NCBI GenBank assembly: GCA_025642065.1
Contig: JAODUP010000220.1
Coordinates: 275,001 to 339,000, forward strand
From: Paralvinella palmiformis
Taxonomy: Eukaryota > Annelida > Polychaeta > Terebellida > Alvinellidae
Direction: 5' to 3'
Length of the DNA stretch: 64,000 nt
Positions 23,779 through 35,589 of this stretch are shown here, in pieces (the stretch's first letter is position 1; each line of letters begins with the position of its first letter). The position numbers were made by a program, and so were the translations under genes. A model generated the notes under the pieces. That model worked only from the letters and a program-made list of their open reading frames with translations, was not told the DNA's origin and searched no databases.

Positions 23779-24940
23779 ACTGGACTGATCTGACCTTGTT
23801 CGGTTCCACTGCACTGACCCAGTATGACTGCAAAAATGGGTTAACCATTCAATTTAGAAACATAACGACGCCTGTACGTGTGTGTGTTCATCACATTCTA
23901 CATTTGCTGTGGAGTGTGGTATAGATTAATCTACCAAAATACCTCCTCATTATTGTGCATAAAAATATGTATATGATTTATATTTTCTAATCCATACCTA
24001 TAATAAGCTAGTTAGCTGTGGCTAACTGACTTTAAAAAAAAAAGATTTCCCTTGGGTTGTTTCGTTTGACATTTTTTTGTTCAGATAATCAGCAATTTGT
24101 ATGTTACTTGTGAGATTGAATGTTTAGTGCAGTAGTTCAGTATTAAGTATAAGGGTCACTTTTAGAATTGTATTGGGTGCTCACAAATGTGTAATCAGGC
24201 TGTTTTTCGTTTGTGTTCTCAGTTTGACTTGCGTATAGCGAGGGACGTGTAGACATGTCTGTCATGACATTACTGATGTGTTCGTATCTCCTATCTGTTT
24301 GAGTCTGTTAGACGAAGTATTGACTTCATTAGTGTAGCTCCCTTTTACGGGCAAGTGTTGGAGAGGGTTAGCTATAACCTGAAGTACTAGATATAATTAT
24401 AAAACAAGACCTAGTTGGTATACTATATGTCCATATCTGTATATAGATAACATGACGAAGTGGACTATAAATATTTGCATTGCCAAACCACAAGAAACGT
24501 CCATTGATGTAAATATGTATTGTTAATAGCCGGTTATTTGGTTATAATTTATATTTTTGTCACAATGTGTGTTAACCAATGAACTGCAGAGTTATCTGCA
24601 GTATTTAAAGGGCTGAAACAGAACCTTAGGATTTGACCTATGTCCTGTTTTTTGTTTGCTATATATATATATATATATATATGACTATATTTGCGGGAAG
24701 CCATGCTTTCACACATCAAATACAATACCACAGCATTGAAATAGATTTGTTTTGTCCAATGATGTTTATATTTGATAACTTAACTTTGTTTTCGATTGTT
24801 TTTAATATTAATATTCAGAGATGACCTATGCTGAACCAGTCATAACTTACGGGAAAGGCCCCTCACCGATTCACTGAATTAATGAATGTTTTCACAGATC
24901 TGCTGTGTATTTAATAATAAAAAAAGATCCACAATGTTTT
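23779..24940 (+). other. TULP4: TULP4 probable 3' UTR
   Basis: There is no open frame after the TGA. The sequence is AT-rich with a (TA)n tract at 24660-24682. An AATAAA hexamer occurs at 24916-24921 and is one candidate poly(A) signal. The true 3' end cannot be fixed without transcript data. Confidence 0.4.
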
Positions 24941-27900
24941 ATTGTGATCCATTTTACCTTTTTTTCTGTACTGTATCCTTGACATATAATACTTTCTTAG
25001 TATTCATATTGACACGTGGACTTTATGTTCACGATTTATGTGTATGGATCTCCAAAGGTGATGCAATATGTGAGAGATTATCTCCCAGTCCTATTTTGCA
25101 TGTAAGCCATAAACTGTTAAAAAGATATTTATTTTGAGTGTGGTAATTGATATAAAAAGATACTGATTAACATGGAAGAGCAGCTATTTCAGTGGTTTGA
25201 TGTTGAATTTGATGCATGCGGATGCAGTATCTCATAGATATACTTTCATATATTACGTATAATCAGTGGAATTATTCTACACAGATTTTCCACATACGAC
25301 ATTGATTGTTTTCTCATATCTGTATCACTAATATTTTTGGTTTGTGCACGATGTGTACTGCAGTGGAAATATAACTAGCAAATCCATCAAAGTAGGCACC
25401 AGTTAAATACACACAATCAATGGGTCAACTGAACCATAAAATATTTATTGCATCGCCCCCCATATTTTTCTGTGATACTTTTAAATGTTAGACATTGTAT
25501 TCTTTTTTATTTGTATATTTAGGATAGGAGAATGAATATTCATTTCGTACTTCATATTTGCGAGCAATTTCCTGCTAATTTATTCGGCAACTCTGTACTT
25601 GAAATTTGACTTCAGTACATTATGACAAGCACCACAGGTGGATAATCTCCAGCTGTGTTTCTTGCTGACCTGTTTTCTGTCTCGAAATTATGTCTCTACA
25701 GTGATGCAAACCAAGAAACTGAAGCAAGAAGTGGCACTAATTATCTATCAATGTCATATTAGTGACAGGTTTTCTTGGATACATTACGTTAATCATTGCT
25801 GAAACCTTTTCCATAGATATTATAGCTGTCAATTTGTTCGTGAATGTCTACCATTTTGAAAACTTCACTGTGCGAGATATATATGACTAATGAGGTTAAA
25901 TTCAGGATGTGATGTACTTCAGATTACTTACTACTGGAGAAATGTTCTAGCTGACAAATGGATACATTAAATATTGTCATATCAGCATTATCTATTAGAA
26001 GATATAATTAAACATGATATCACCAACCATCACCTTTGATTAGCTACTCCTTTAATAGACAATTACAGATTGATCTCTCTTATTCCTTAACCAATTTTCC
26101 AATAAAATAATAACAACGACAATGTATGTTTGAAACCCTGGAAACCTTTTTAATATTAATACTGTAGTGTATCATCTTTATTGACAACCCTGGGTTATGA
26201 TCCCTAAACAATCACCAGTACTTCTTTTAAATCATTTATTTTTGCAGTCCACCTACCAAACTAAACCATGTGCAAAGATGCTTTACACCTAACTATAAGC
26301 ATATGAAAGGCCAATAGTTGACAGGTAGATTTGAGCTATGCACTTTGCAATTTCTAATCTTCTGCACTTTATTGCCGAGTCTCTACAACCGTTATGAGAT
26401 ATATCACATATTAAGAATTATATAATCTAGTAACTGGACAAAATAACATGTAATATGTCCAATATGAATTCTTTATGTATACACTTTTAAGACTCGTAAG
26501 AAAATGATTCAGTTAAATGGTGTAGCAATAGTATGGTTTTTTATCATTGTGAATTAGAGCTAATGGGTTTGCTTGGAGGCACGATACAGATATTTGGCCA
26601 CATTAACCTGTAGGTGAGCTTCTTCATAGCTTTTTGCCCGGATCAATGTTAATTTGGTAATATTAATGGCATTTAGGAATGTAGTTGGAAACTGTGGATC
26701 GTATATAATTTACTGTTTCTAATAGGATTATAAATAAATTGATATTTGAAGTAGAGGATGTATCCAACAGAGAAAAGATGATCAGTTGTCTATCTTTATA
26801 ACAAAACCTACCTTACTGTAGCACATCTGGGAATCACAATTCCCCCCTCCCACCAACCATTACAATGATGATGATCAATAAGTCAGAGATGATAAAACAT
26901 CTGGTCACAGAGTCAGTATATATGTTTATCATTAGTTGTTGGTGTTAGCTCGGCCAGTGTTTACATTGGATGTGGACTCTGGGGTCTGTAATGAAACTGT
27001 GCTAAATAACTGGAGGGACCTTTTAATGGTCTGTTTAGATAGGTGGTTATGGGGACAGATTTATTTCTATAAGACTGCTGTTAGTTCTAAATTTCCTTCA
27101 GGAAGATGTCATTCTTCCAGTGGTGAAGTTGGTAACATACTGTCCTAAAGATCTCTAGGCCATAGAATCAGTTCCTAGTTTTTGTCTGAAGGATGTTTAA
27201 TCCTTCAATAAAAAGCTTTATTGCTACAATCATTTAATCTATCAAACTCTCATAAACTGAGTATATTAAATAGTATAAAATCATCAGATCGTATTAACTT
27301 GATGTTTAGATAAAATAAAAGTTCATGAAAATTGTTATTGGATAATAAAAACTTTAAATGGAATTAACGTGGGTTTTTATTTTACTTTTGACCAGCAATA
27401 GTTTGTATCTTTCTGATCTTTTTTGTCATTCCTTAATGATTTTTTGTCATTAGATTTTTACTTTCAAGTTTGAAGATTGTCAGCAATTGTAGATAACGTG
27501 AAAAATAAAACATAACAACTTAAAATACACGAGTAGCTCTTTGTAGATTACTCTTTATGTGCGAGAGACCTAAAGAGTACTGTACTTGCTAATTTTGTTT
27601 TTGTTTTTAATATAGTTGTTGTTGTTGTGGTCGTTATTTGTGTTCCTTCCAGCTGAACCATTCCACGGATTATGGTGATATAACTGTCACTGCTTTTTGT
27701 GTTCCAAATACAATTGTTATGATATGCTGAAGTATCATGTCTGTGTGTGTGTGTATGTCTCATTTCTGAAATAAAACTGAACGAAGAAATATCCTTTGTT
27801 TTGTTAGCTGTCATACAATGGGTTTTGCTTTAGTTTGCTTCAACACACACAAATCTGATAGTACGACGTGGTGTAGTAAAGACCATACACATTCCTAAAC

Positions 27901-28480
27901 TTAAACGCCTTCTTTTATGTAAAACTCAAAATTCGCACAGCCAGTTGTTGCAGCAGGTTGATAATCGGACATATAAAGTGTGTTGTGTCACTCGAAAATT
28001 TTGTTCAAAAGATGAGAATTATCCAAAGATCCGATGTTTCCCGGGATTTGTAAGCTTAGATCCTGTGACATCCTGGTGGAGAGGTATACCAGTTAATAGA
28101 ATGGCTTCTGATTGTAAGCAAAAGATTAACTTTAACTCATCAATATGTACGCTCTCATTGACTGTTCAACCTTTATTCCAAGTTTTATTTACCAATGACA
28201 AAAAAATCTAGCTAACATCAGAACCTTGGTCAGCGGAAATAATCAGAATTAATCCAAATCGTCACGAATCAGGATTTGTTCTTCAAGTTTAAAAAGGTTC
28301 ACGGTAGACGTCAGATACCGGTTTTTGTACTCGAAGTGATAAAATAAATAGATTCATTAAAAGAAGAATGATAAATGTTTCATCCAACACTTAGCTTACA
28401 GAAATATTAAATATAACAGAAATATTAAATATAACGTAACAAACAATTATTTTATTCCCTATCAGATGCACTACCACATT
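24941..28480. other. Intergenic AT-rich DNA, nothing recognised
   Basis: No frame shows a known domain. Short open frames at 24886, 26936, 27548 and 27945 have no recognisable motif and no coding-like composition. Confidence 0.5.
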
Positions 28481-28880
28481 CAAAACAATTCTAACCACCA
28501 GCTGTCATATTTCCATTAAAATGATCGCTAAATCCTTAATTTCCCAACTTTCACGAGCAATGGCTAGTGTGTACTACACTCGCTACGGGATAGTATGTGA
28601 CGTCATCTTAGCCAAACATCACCTAGTGCCACAGCTTTGTTTACCAGTTGACAGACAAAAAGTCACAGATTCCGACGAAAGTTTTGACATTTTCATGGCT
28701 ATCAAGCCCTACACATTTGAACCACTCGCGAAAGGGGTCACAGACAGTAAATAACTGTGAGGAATTAGCTGCAGCAATTGCATACGTGGACCAGAGCAGC
28801 CACCTAGCCCCGGTCCACAATAAGAGTTGGATTGGCGTGTATTTGTTTGTGTTGGTATAAGTTTAATTGTAAAATAAAGT
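28480..28880 (+). pseudogene. Possible fragment of a transposon-associated or P2X7-tail-like protein
   Basis: A 77-codon frame ends IKPYTFEPLAKGVTDSK. A one-base shift continues NCEELAAAIAYVDQSSH and then HNKSW. The (K/R)PY.FEP motif followed by an acidic or variable region and NxxW recalls the start of invertebrate repeat proteins with a P2X7-type C-terminal domain. The zinc-binding part is missing. Identification is weak. Confidence 0.25.
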
Positions 28881-30139
28881 GATATTTGTCGGTACACGGC
28901 AGCCCAGTGAATGCACGCGGCCCTCCCATGTGTGGCCTATTTGTGGAACACCTACTACACTAGTTTAACAGTTTTGTAGTGTTTATATTACATAGTAAAT
29001 TTTAAAAAAATGCAAATAAGTGAAATTTTTATTTTTTCACGAATGCGTGAACTGGTGAGTGTCTAATAGTTTGCTCCCAAGATTACCCTATTATCGCTCA
29101 CACATACCCGCTTTCTAATCGGTTTCTCCATCAAACTGCTGATGATTTGGGCTTAGCATTACCCAGTTTGTCGAATATGGTTGTAATGGCATCTACTGTG
29201 AGTCTGACACTTTTCATGTCATATCCAGCTGATTGTGCCATAGACGAACGTAAGTTCCTTGAAGTGGTAAGTTAGCAAGTTAGCTTCCACTGTAGTATGT
29301 TAAAGACTATATAGAATTAGATGGGAGAGCGAGCGATAGATTATGGCATTGTGTGAAATAAACTGTTAGCAGCGCCATCTTGCGGAAATCATGGTAGACT
29401 ATTTCTTATATTCGAATGGACTTTCACAAGAGAAGTCGGCTGTAAACAGGCATTAGACAATCTAACTGGATATATTCGAGGATAAAATTTAAATAAATGG
29501 GGAAAGGAGTAACTGTAGCATCTATAGTATAGAGAATGAGTTGGATGGGAATATGAACTGAATTAGACAGTTGGATTTGCCACTCGTTTGGTGCAGTTGA
29601 AAAGTTTAATAAATAGGCCTAATCAATAGTGTAGAATTAGTTTTTGCATGATTTATTTTACGATGCAAGGTGCGTTATGATGTGTTGTGATAGATAAGTG
29701 TCTATATGACCAGTATTATTACTGATCATGTATTTCAGACACCATGTTATGTTTCTTTCACATAATCACCATGCTAAAAATATATTGGCCAATGAGGAAA
29801 TATATTCTGGAAATAAAACAAGACAGTGAGTTAAATCAGTGAACTTTATTATATGTAAATGTTATCACATGACATGAATGTAATATGAAATGAAAATAAC
29901 ACACATCATATACAAAATCCGCCACTAGAAAGCTCTGAATGTAATCCTTAAATATTCAATAAATGATATGTTTTGCTTTATATTATTATTTAATGATATT
30001 ATACAAGTCTAGAATATGTATTTTGAATTTAAAAGTAATAATTACAAACTTTTTCAAGTGTACACAAAGACACAATAAATAATAATTAATGACACTGATC
30101 AATCAACAATGCCTTAATTTCAAAGGTTTACGGTTCTTT
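28881..30139. other. Intergenic, nothing recognised
   Basis: AT-rich unique-looking sequence without a supported feature. Confidence 0.5.
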
Positions 30140-32150
30140 TTACCCTTGCAACTATTGAATTATCTACTATTCACACGTAAAACATGGCGTAGACGGATAT
30201 TAATATACAAGTGTACAACAAACAGTAATGTTTTCCAAGAATCACATTCTAACTTTCCTTGTATCTTTGACAGCATAAGTGTTACTAGTATAGATCTAAC
30301 TTTACTCATGTGGAGGATCTTTTCAATATTATTACAGAATTCTGCTTCTGTAAATATACACACTTCCATTAGATCTGAACTGGGTATAACAAGACCACGA
30401 GTGGGAAGATCTTGATACTGCCTAACAGCAATAAACACAGAGGAAGAGTTTGCTATATTTAAAAGACCAACTAAACCTGGAGCACATTTACTACACACCA
30501 TTTCTATAATTTTGTGAGAAATGTATCCCGCAATATAAATGATGATAATGGCTTCCTCTACTGTAAGCAGAGTTTGAGGGCTAAAAATATCTATGAGACA
30601 TCTGATGGCATCAGGTATATCTTGGAGAAAGAACGAACTGGTGGGTGTAGGGGCTCATTGTATTGGACTGGAGCAATACATTTCAAATTAACAGAAATGT
30701 ATCGATATCCTGCTGACGGTTAGACAAATCATTTGTGTACAGAATACGATCATGATCAATCAGAAGGCAATATGGAATTGTGTGGCACCAGGGTTTTCCT
30801 GTGTCCACCCTTTCAGCCTCCCTGAAAACACTGGAAAATACCCTTTTTGTGTTAATTTGGGAGCCATTCTGATAGGTAACACTGAATTGCTACAGTAAAA
30901 TGAAAAACATCGTTCTCTCCAACTTTGAAACCTAACTTTTTAAGATTGTTGTGTATATTCTTCAATACATGTGGTGGATTTTAGAAGATAATGGCATGAT
31001 TATTGTTGTGCATAAAATATGGCTTGCTAACAGGTGCTCCTAGTTTTGTGACCATTGACTGATTATTTGACCCTTGATCACATATTATAGCTTTGACAAT
31101 AAGGCAACATGTTCGCTGACAATTTTAATTCACTTCAAAAGAAAAATGTTCAGCAAATCAGCATTTGGAGTACTGCTGGTTACAAAATAGCCAATTGGTT
31201 GTTTCCACTTACATGCTAAACCTTTCAACATAAACACAACGACTGGCAAAATATTAAAATTTTCCAACATCTCGAAAATCTTCCACACCATCATGCTCAG
31301 GGTTATATGACACATTTTCTTTTATTGCCAGTTCATCAAAAACAACACAGCATAATTTCAACTATATAGCCATTACATTAACTTTAATTTTGAAAGTGTC
31401 CAACAAAGCTTTATTAAAACCTGGGTAAATCTTGAGTTTCGTGACACTTCTATGGAGTGTTTTCACTGATGGTAACCGGGAGACTTTGGCCAGGAGCTTT
31501 TATGTTTGTGGACTGGAATGTTGAAGTTGAGATGACACAAAATCAACAGCTGGAGCAGATGTATGTTTAGCGAGTTCCTTCACCAACCGAGCTACAGACA
31601 TGTCATCTAGAGCTGTTACTTTGAGTTGAGTGGCCTTGAGCACATTTAATTTAAACCTGGTAATTTGTACTCGAAGTCTGGATGTACATGCTTTGAGGTT
31701 TTTCCCCCTAGAGGTTAGATCAGTAGATGGTGACCATATTGGACCAACTTTAAATAAAAAGCATGTGATTCAATTATGATTAACCTCTAAGACTAAGTGT
31801 AAATCAAATAACATGGAATCGGATTATTTATTCAGTTGACCAAACTCGTGATAATCGCAATCATAGTCATTTCTTCAGCATCAAAGGACTTGTGATATAA
31901 TGCATTAATTGTATTTCAATATTAACCTGAAAGATTACAGAATTTTACATAGAAATTCAATAATTATTGATTGGCAGCCAGCAGCATGATTGCCCTGAGT
32001 GATAATATAGGCATTTAGATTATTTCGCTCGGCTACTTTTTCTCAATCATATTTCGCATTTTACCAACCACGTTCCCCCCTTGTAAATTTGAAAACTGAT
32101 AGTCCTGGACATTTTCTTCGATTGTTGTGGGAATGATGGGCGGCACAATA
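30140..32150 (-). mobile_element. P-element/THAP9-type transposase relic
   Basis: Reading the minus strand from 32150: a THAP zinc-finger start (YCAAHHSHNNRRKCPGL, then VFKF) at 32147-32075. Next is a degraded middle, then VVFDELAIKENVSYN and a GLACKWKQPIGYF block at 31355-31180. Then CDQGSNNQSMVTKLGAP at 31085-31030, a PPHVLKNIHNNLKKLGF block near 30985-30935, and a C-terminal YIAGYISHKII plus CSKC at 30540-30485. This order and these motifs are those of P-element/THAP9 transposases. The first catalytic Asp (31335-31337) and the second (31077-31079) remain. Many stops and frameshifts make it inactive. Terminal inverted repeats were not found by eye. Confidence 0.85.
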
Positions 32151-32654
32151 ATCGTCTGTCTTCGCGCTGTATGAATGATACGTCAAATTTGCTGGTAATC
32201 TACCATGTCTACCACAAGGCGGCAGCACCGCATATTTATTACACGTCAAACAGCCAGCTGTCCCATCTTCCCCTATACCATCTTTGACTATGTTCATGCT
32301 TCGCAGCCAATCGTGCAAACGAATCTTGTTTTGGGGAATTTAATGCATACTGCATCCACTGACAGATCTGTTTGCACAATTATATGCGGCACAATACACC
32401 ATTTTATACGTTATATACAATATGGAACACCTAACACAGGTTAAACTAGGCTACGTGGAGTGTTCAGCGTCTTTGTTTGTCAAACATGACGTCGCATTCC
32501 CATATTTTCCAAAGATTCTAGATTAAAGCTGTGGGATGTGAGAAGCAAGTTTTAAAACCACTGTAATTTTATTTCTGGGGAACAAAAATATATCTCTGAC
32601 TGAAACTGATTTTAATAAATAGCACTGACATTTTGACTAATTAAACCTTTTCCT

Positions 32655-32906
32655 ATGACCTTTAAGATGGTCCGTAAAGCCTCACACGCAGTAAACATCT
32701 TCGTAGCCCCCCTCAGCATGGAGACGAAAGATCAACTGGTCATTCTCTTTTTTGTTGATGCAGCTTCTGTGGATAAAGTGAATGTTGTACTTCCTTCAGA
32801 AGGTATTGGTAGATATGATAAAGACAAATTAATTATGAACACCTTCAAACTGGAAAGGTTTTTTGAGCCAATTAAACGTCTTGATCTCAATATATCAGGG
32901 ATATGA
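32655..32906 (+). pseudogene. Probable gag fragment of a Ty3-type element
   Basis: An 83-codon frame with KDQLVILFFVDAASVDKVN and then IMNTFKLERFFEPIKR. This recalls the gag of invertebrate Ty3 elements, where a Leu-rich helix is followed by a YNTF...FEeYf.P segment. It joins almost directly to RT sequence, so protease and most of the RT have been lost. The call depends largely on position. Confidence 0.4.
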
Positions 32907-32939
32907 ACAAGAAGGTAAATATCACGATATCCTTGGACC

Positions 32940-33665
32940 ACCAAATTATGAAGAATGGTCTCATTACCGATGACTTAAAGATAAGAGCAATACGTGATAT
33001 GCCAGTTCCAAAAGACAGAAGGGTGTCCAATCACTTCTTGGAATGCGCAATTATATGTCTCAATTTGTGCCTAAATTGAGTGAAATATGTGCCCCACTGC
33101 GTGAAATCAGCAACACGAATCCAGAGTTTTGTTGGTCAGCTTCCCAACAAACTGCATTCACACTTATCAAAGAAATGATTACCAGTGCCCCTGTGCTTCA
33201 ATACTTTGATTTTGCCAAACCAGTAATACTACAGGTGGGTGCATCAGATGATGGACTTGGTGGTGCCCTGATGCAAGATAACAGGCATGTTGCATACACT
33301 TCGTCTACCAAGACAAGGTCACAAAAGGACAATTGTGCCCATATTGAAAAAGAGTGCCTAGCTATTGTGAATGCCATGTGCCGTTGGGGTCAGTAGTTAT
33401 ATGGCCACCACTCCATTACAATCGAAACAAACCATAAACCTTTAAAAACTACATTTAACCATCCCATAGCACAAGTACTAAAACGTCTCCAGAAAATGTT
33501 ACTCAAACTGCAACGATATACGTTCAACACTATTTACCGGAAAGGAAGTAGCATGTGGCTAGCTGACAGGTTATCCATGGCATCATTACCGAGAATCACC
33601 GAAGCCAAAGTATCACAATTAGAAGTGTTCGGGACAACTCTCGAAACAACCAACCAAAAGTCTTA
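32940..33665 (+). mobile_element. Ty3/gypsy-type retroelement fragment: end of RT and RNase H
   Basis: Across two frames it encodes GLITDDLKIRAIRDMPVPKD (RT thumb), then FVPKLSEICAPLREI, and an RNase H region. After a stop at 33394-33396 the same domain continues as HHSITIETNHKPL and LQRYTFNTIYRKGS. In RNase H the usual V-D-A-S is V-G-A-S (codon at 33238) and the usual T-D-H-K is T-N-H-K, so two catalytic acids are lost. Integrase and LTRs are not seen. Confidence 0.85.
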
Positions 33666-34164
33666 ACGAATCATGGATCACACTTTCAAATTGTTCAAAC
33701 TGGTCACCTCCGAGGATACAATCCTTTCTCATCTTATGCCTTATATTATGCATGGCTGGCCTGATGAAAGGTCAGAACTTTCCTTCGATCTAACGGCATA
33801 TTGAAATTTCATGTTATTTGTAAATGCAACGAAGTCCTTATCCAAGATGGTGTATGTGTATGTATAGCTTGTGTTATTGTTGATGTCGTATAATATTGTG
33901 GATTATTCTGGTGTTATTGCAAGTGAATGTTTTAAATTGGTATCATCTTTTATATGAAAGGTCAGTGATCACAGTCATGTATATGACAATGGGAATTTCT
34001 GGAATATTCTTGGTGTTTCCACCCAAAAGTTGAACTTTGATAACCACCAAATTGTTTGAGCTAACTGCTCATGGTTAGCTCTCATCTGGACTGGTTGTAT
34101 GTATTCAATCAGTAGTAAGTGCTCACAGGGGAAGTGAGCGGATGTCAATTGTACAAACAACATA

Positions 34165-34420
34165 ATGGGCCCCACAGACTCAAAGGCAGGCAATAAATAT
34201 TATGTTGTGGCTAATGGACGTATAGCTGGAATGTATACAACATGGAATCAATGCCATAAACAGACCAATGAATATTCAGGATCATGTCATAGAAAACCCT
34301 TTCCCTACAATGAAGGAAAGTATCACCTTCATGTCTCCCAATGGTGTCAGTGAATGTGAGATTAGAATATTTGGATCTCGTGGTAAAATATATACCTTGT
34401 AGAAATGGATCCAGAACCGT
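34165..34420 (+). pseudogene. RNase H1-type hybrid-binding (viroplasmin-like) domain fragment
   Basis: KYYVVANGRIAGMYTTWNQC, then QTNEYSGSC and a frame change to FMSPNGVSECEI. The Y-V-V-x-G...G-x-Y-x-x-W-x-x-C order with a following SG is the small RNA/DNA hybrid-binding domain at the N-terminus of many RNase H1 proteins. Here it is isolated and frameshifted, upstream of LINE ORF1-like sequence. It may belong to that element or to a separate insertion. Confidence 0.6.
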
Positions 34421-34623
34421 GAAGATTTGGATAAAGAGTTTGAGCTAAAACACCGACGGAGAGCACAACATCAGTAGTCGATGATAACCATGAACAACAG
34501 GTGATACTCCAGCCACTGTTGGCTTATGTACATTTTGGGTTACTCATTGGTACAGTTTACTCCATAAGGAAAGCTGTCATCGGATATTATACTTATGACG
34601 TTATCATGGAGGCTAAGTAGGTT

Positions 34624-35241
34624 TTGTTTGATAAGGTGGACAATGACGTCATTGGTGCCATCAAAGATCGCCGTGATAGAAATGCACGTTCTAAGGCCGA
34701 AGCAGATGTAAAAGATATCTTGGCAGCAATGGCGAGGCTAGATAACATAACCCATACTCCGATATTTGCAGTGTCATCTTACCAAATAAATAACATTCCG
34801 AGATGTCACCCTGAGGAATTAAGCTCAATATCAGTGATAGATAGACTTAATGATCTCGAGGGTAAATACAAACAATGTCACCAGTCTGTTGACCAGTTAA
34901 TTTCTGATAATGCTGTATTGAAAGAACGTATGGTTAAAGTGGAATATCTGCTCCAACAGCGTACACAGTTAAAACAGAGACAACGTACCCAAGACTTAAA
35001 GGAACCCACAAAACCTTCAATTCTTCATTGTATCAGCAGTGACAGAGCTGCAGGAACTGTGCCGAATATAGCAGTTAATTCATCATTATTACATATTAGA
35101 GACGCCAACACACAGATAATACATGGCAGTACTGATAATCTCGATAATATCAGTGTCATCAGCAACAACCCTCAGATGTCCAGCTATCAATACCCACGTC
35201 AGTATACAAAAAAATTGCAGTTAAATATCGACAACCATTAG
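34624..35241 (+). pseudogene. LINE ORF1-like protein with coiled coil
   Basis: A 205-residue open frame without a normal ATG at its beginning. It has an N-terminal helix (KDRRDRNARSKAEADVKDIL), then IPRCHPEELSSISVIDRL, then a heptad-like stretch (LEGKYKQCHQSVDQLISDN, LKERMVKVEYLLQQR) consistent with a coiled coil, and a Gln/Ser-rich tail. The shape and the endonuclease downstream suggest ORF1 of a non-LTR retrotransposon common in marine invertebrates. Confidence 0.65.
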
Positions 35242-35243
35242 TC

Positions 35244-35564
35244 GTGACGAGCAAGAAAACAGCCCAAAATATGTCATCGTTTAAATTTCGCGGCGCGCCT
35301 GCACCAGACAGGCATATGTTTATAAACAGGGTGGAAAGCGATACAGATATCCCTGATGTTATTCAATTTCTGGATGGTGAGAACATTCCATATAAATCGG
35401 TTGAATGCCTGTCTAATCCAAATGCTAAATTCAAATCGTTCAAACTGACTGTAAGTGTGTCAAAATTCCAACAATTACTTAATGATCATATATGGCCTCA
35501 TGGTATCAGAGTAAGAGCATTCAGAGCCCCCCAAAATGTTGATGGTAATATTCCCAATGCATAA
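35244..35564 (+). pseudogene. Second ORF1-like segment
   Basis: A 106-codon frame starting three bases after the previous stop. It contains FINRVESDTDIPDVIQFLDG, SFKLTVSVSKFQQLLND and WPHGIRVRAFRAP. This alpha/beta pattern with GIRVR..R near the end is typical of the nucleic-acid-binding C-terminal part of ORF1 proteins. It was probably fused in frame to the upstream ORF in the intact element. Confidence 0.55.
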
Positions 35565-35589
35565 AATTGGTAATATCGTCATGGCCTTG

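Noticed and set aside
30089..30415. Plus-strand 108-codon frame
   Set aside because: It is the shadow of the minus-strand P-type transposase C-terminus, which shows the recognisable motifs.
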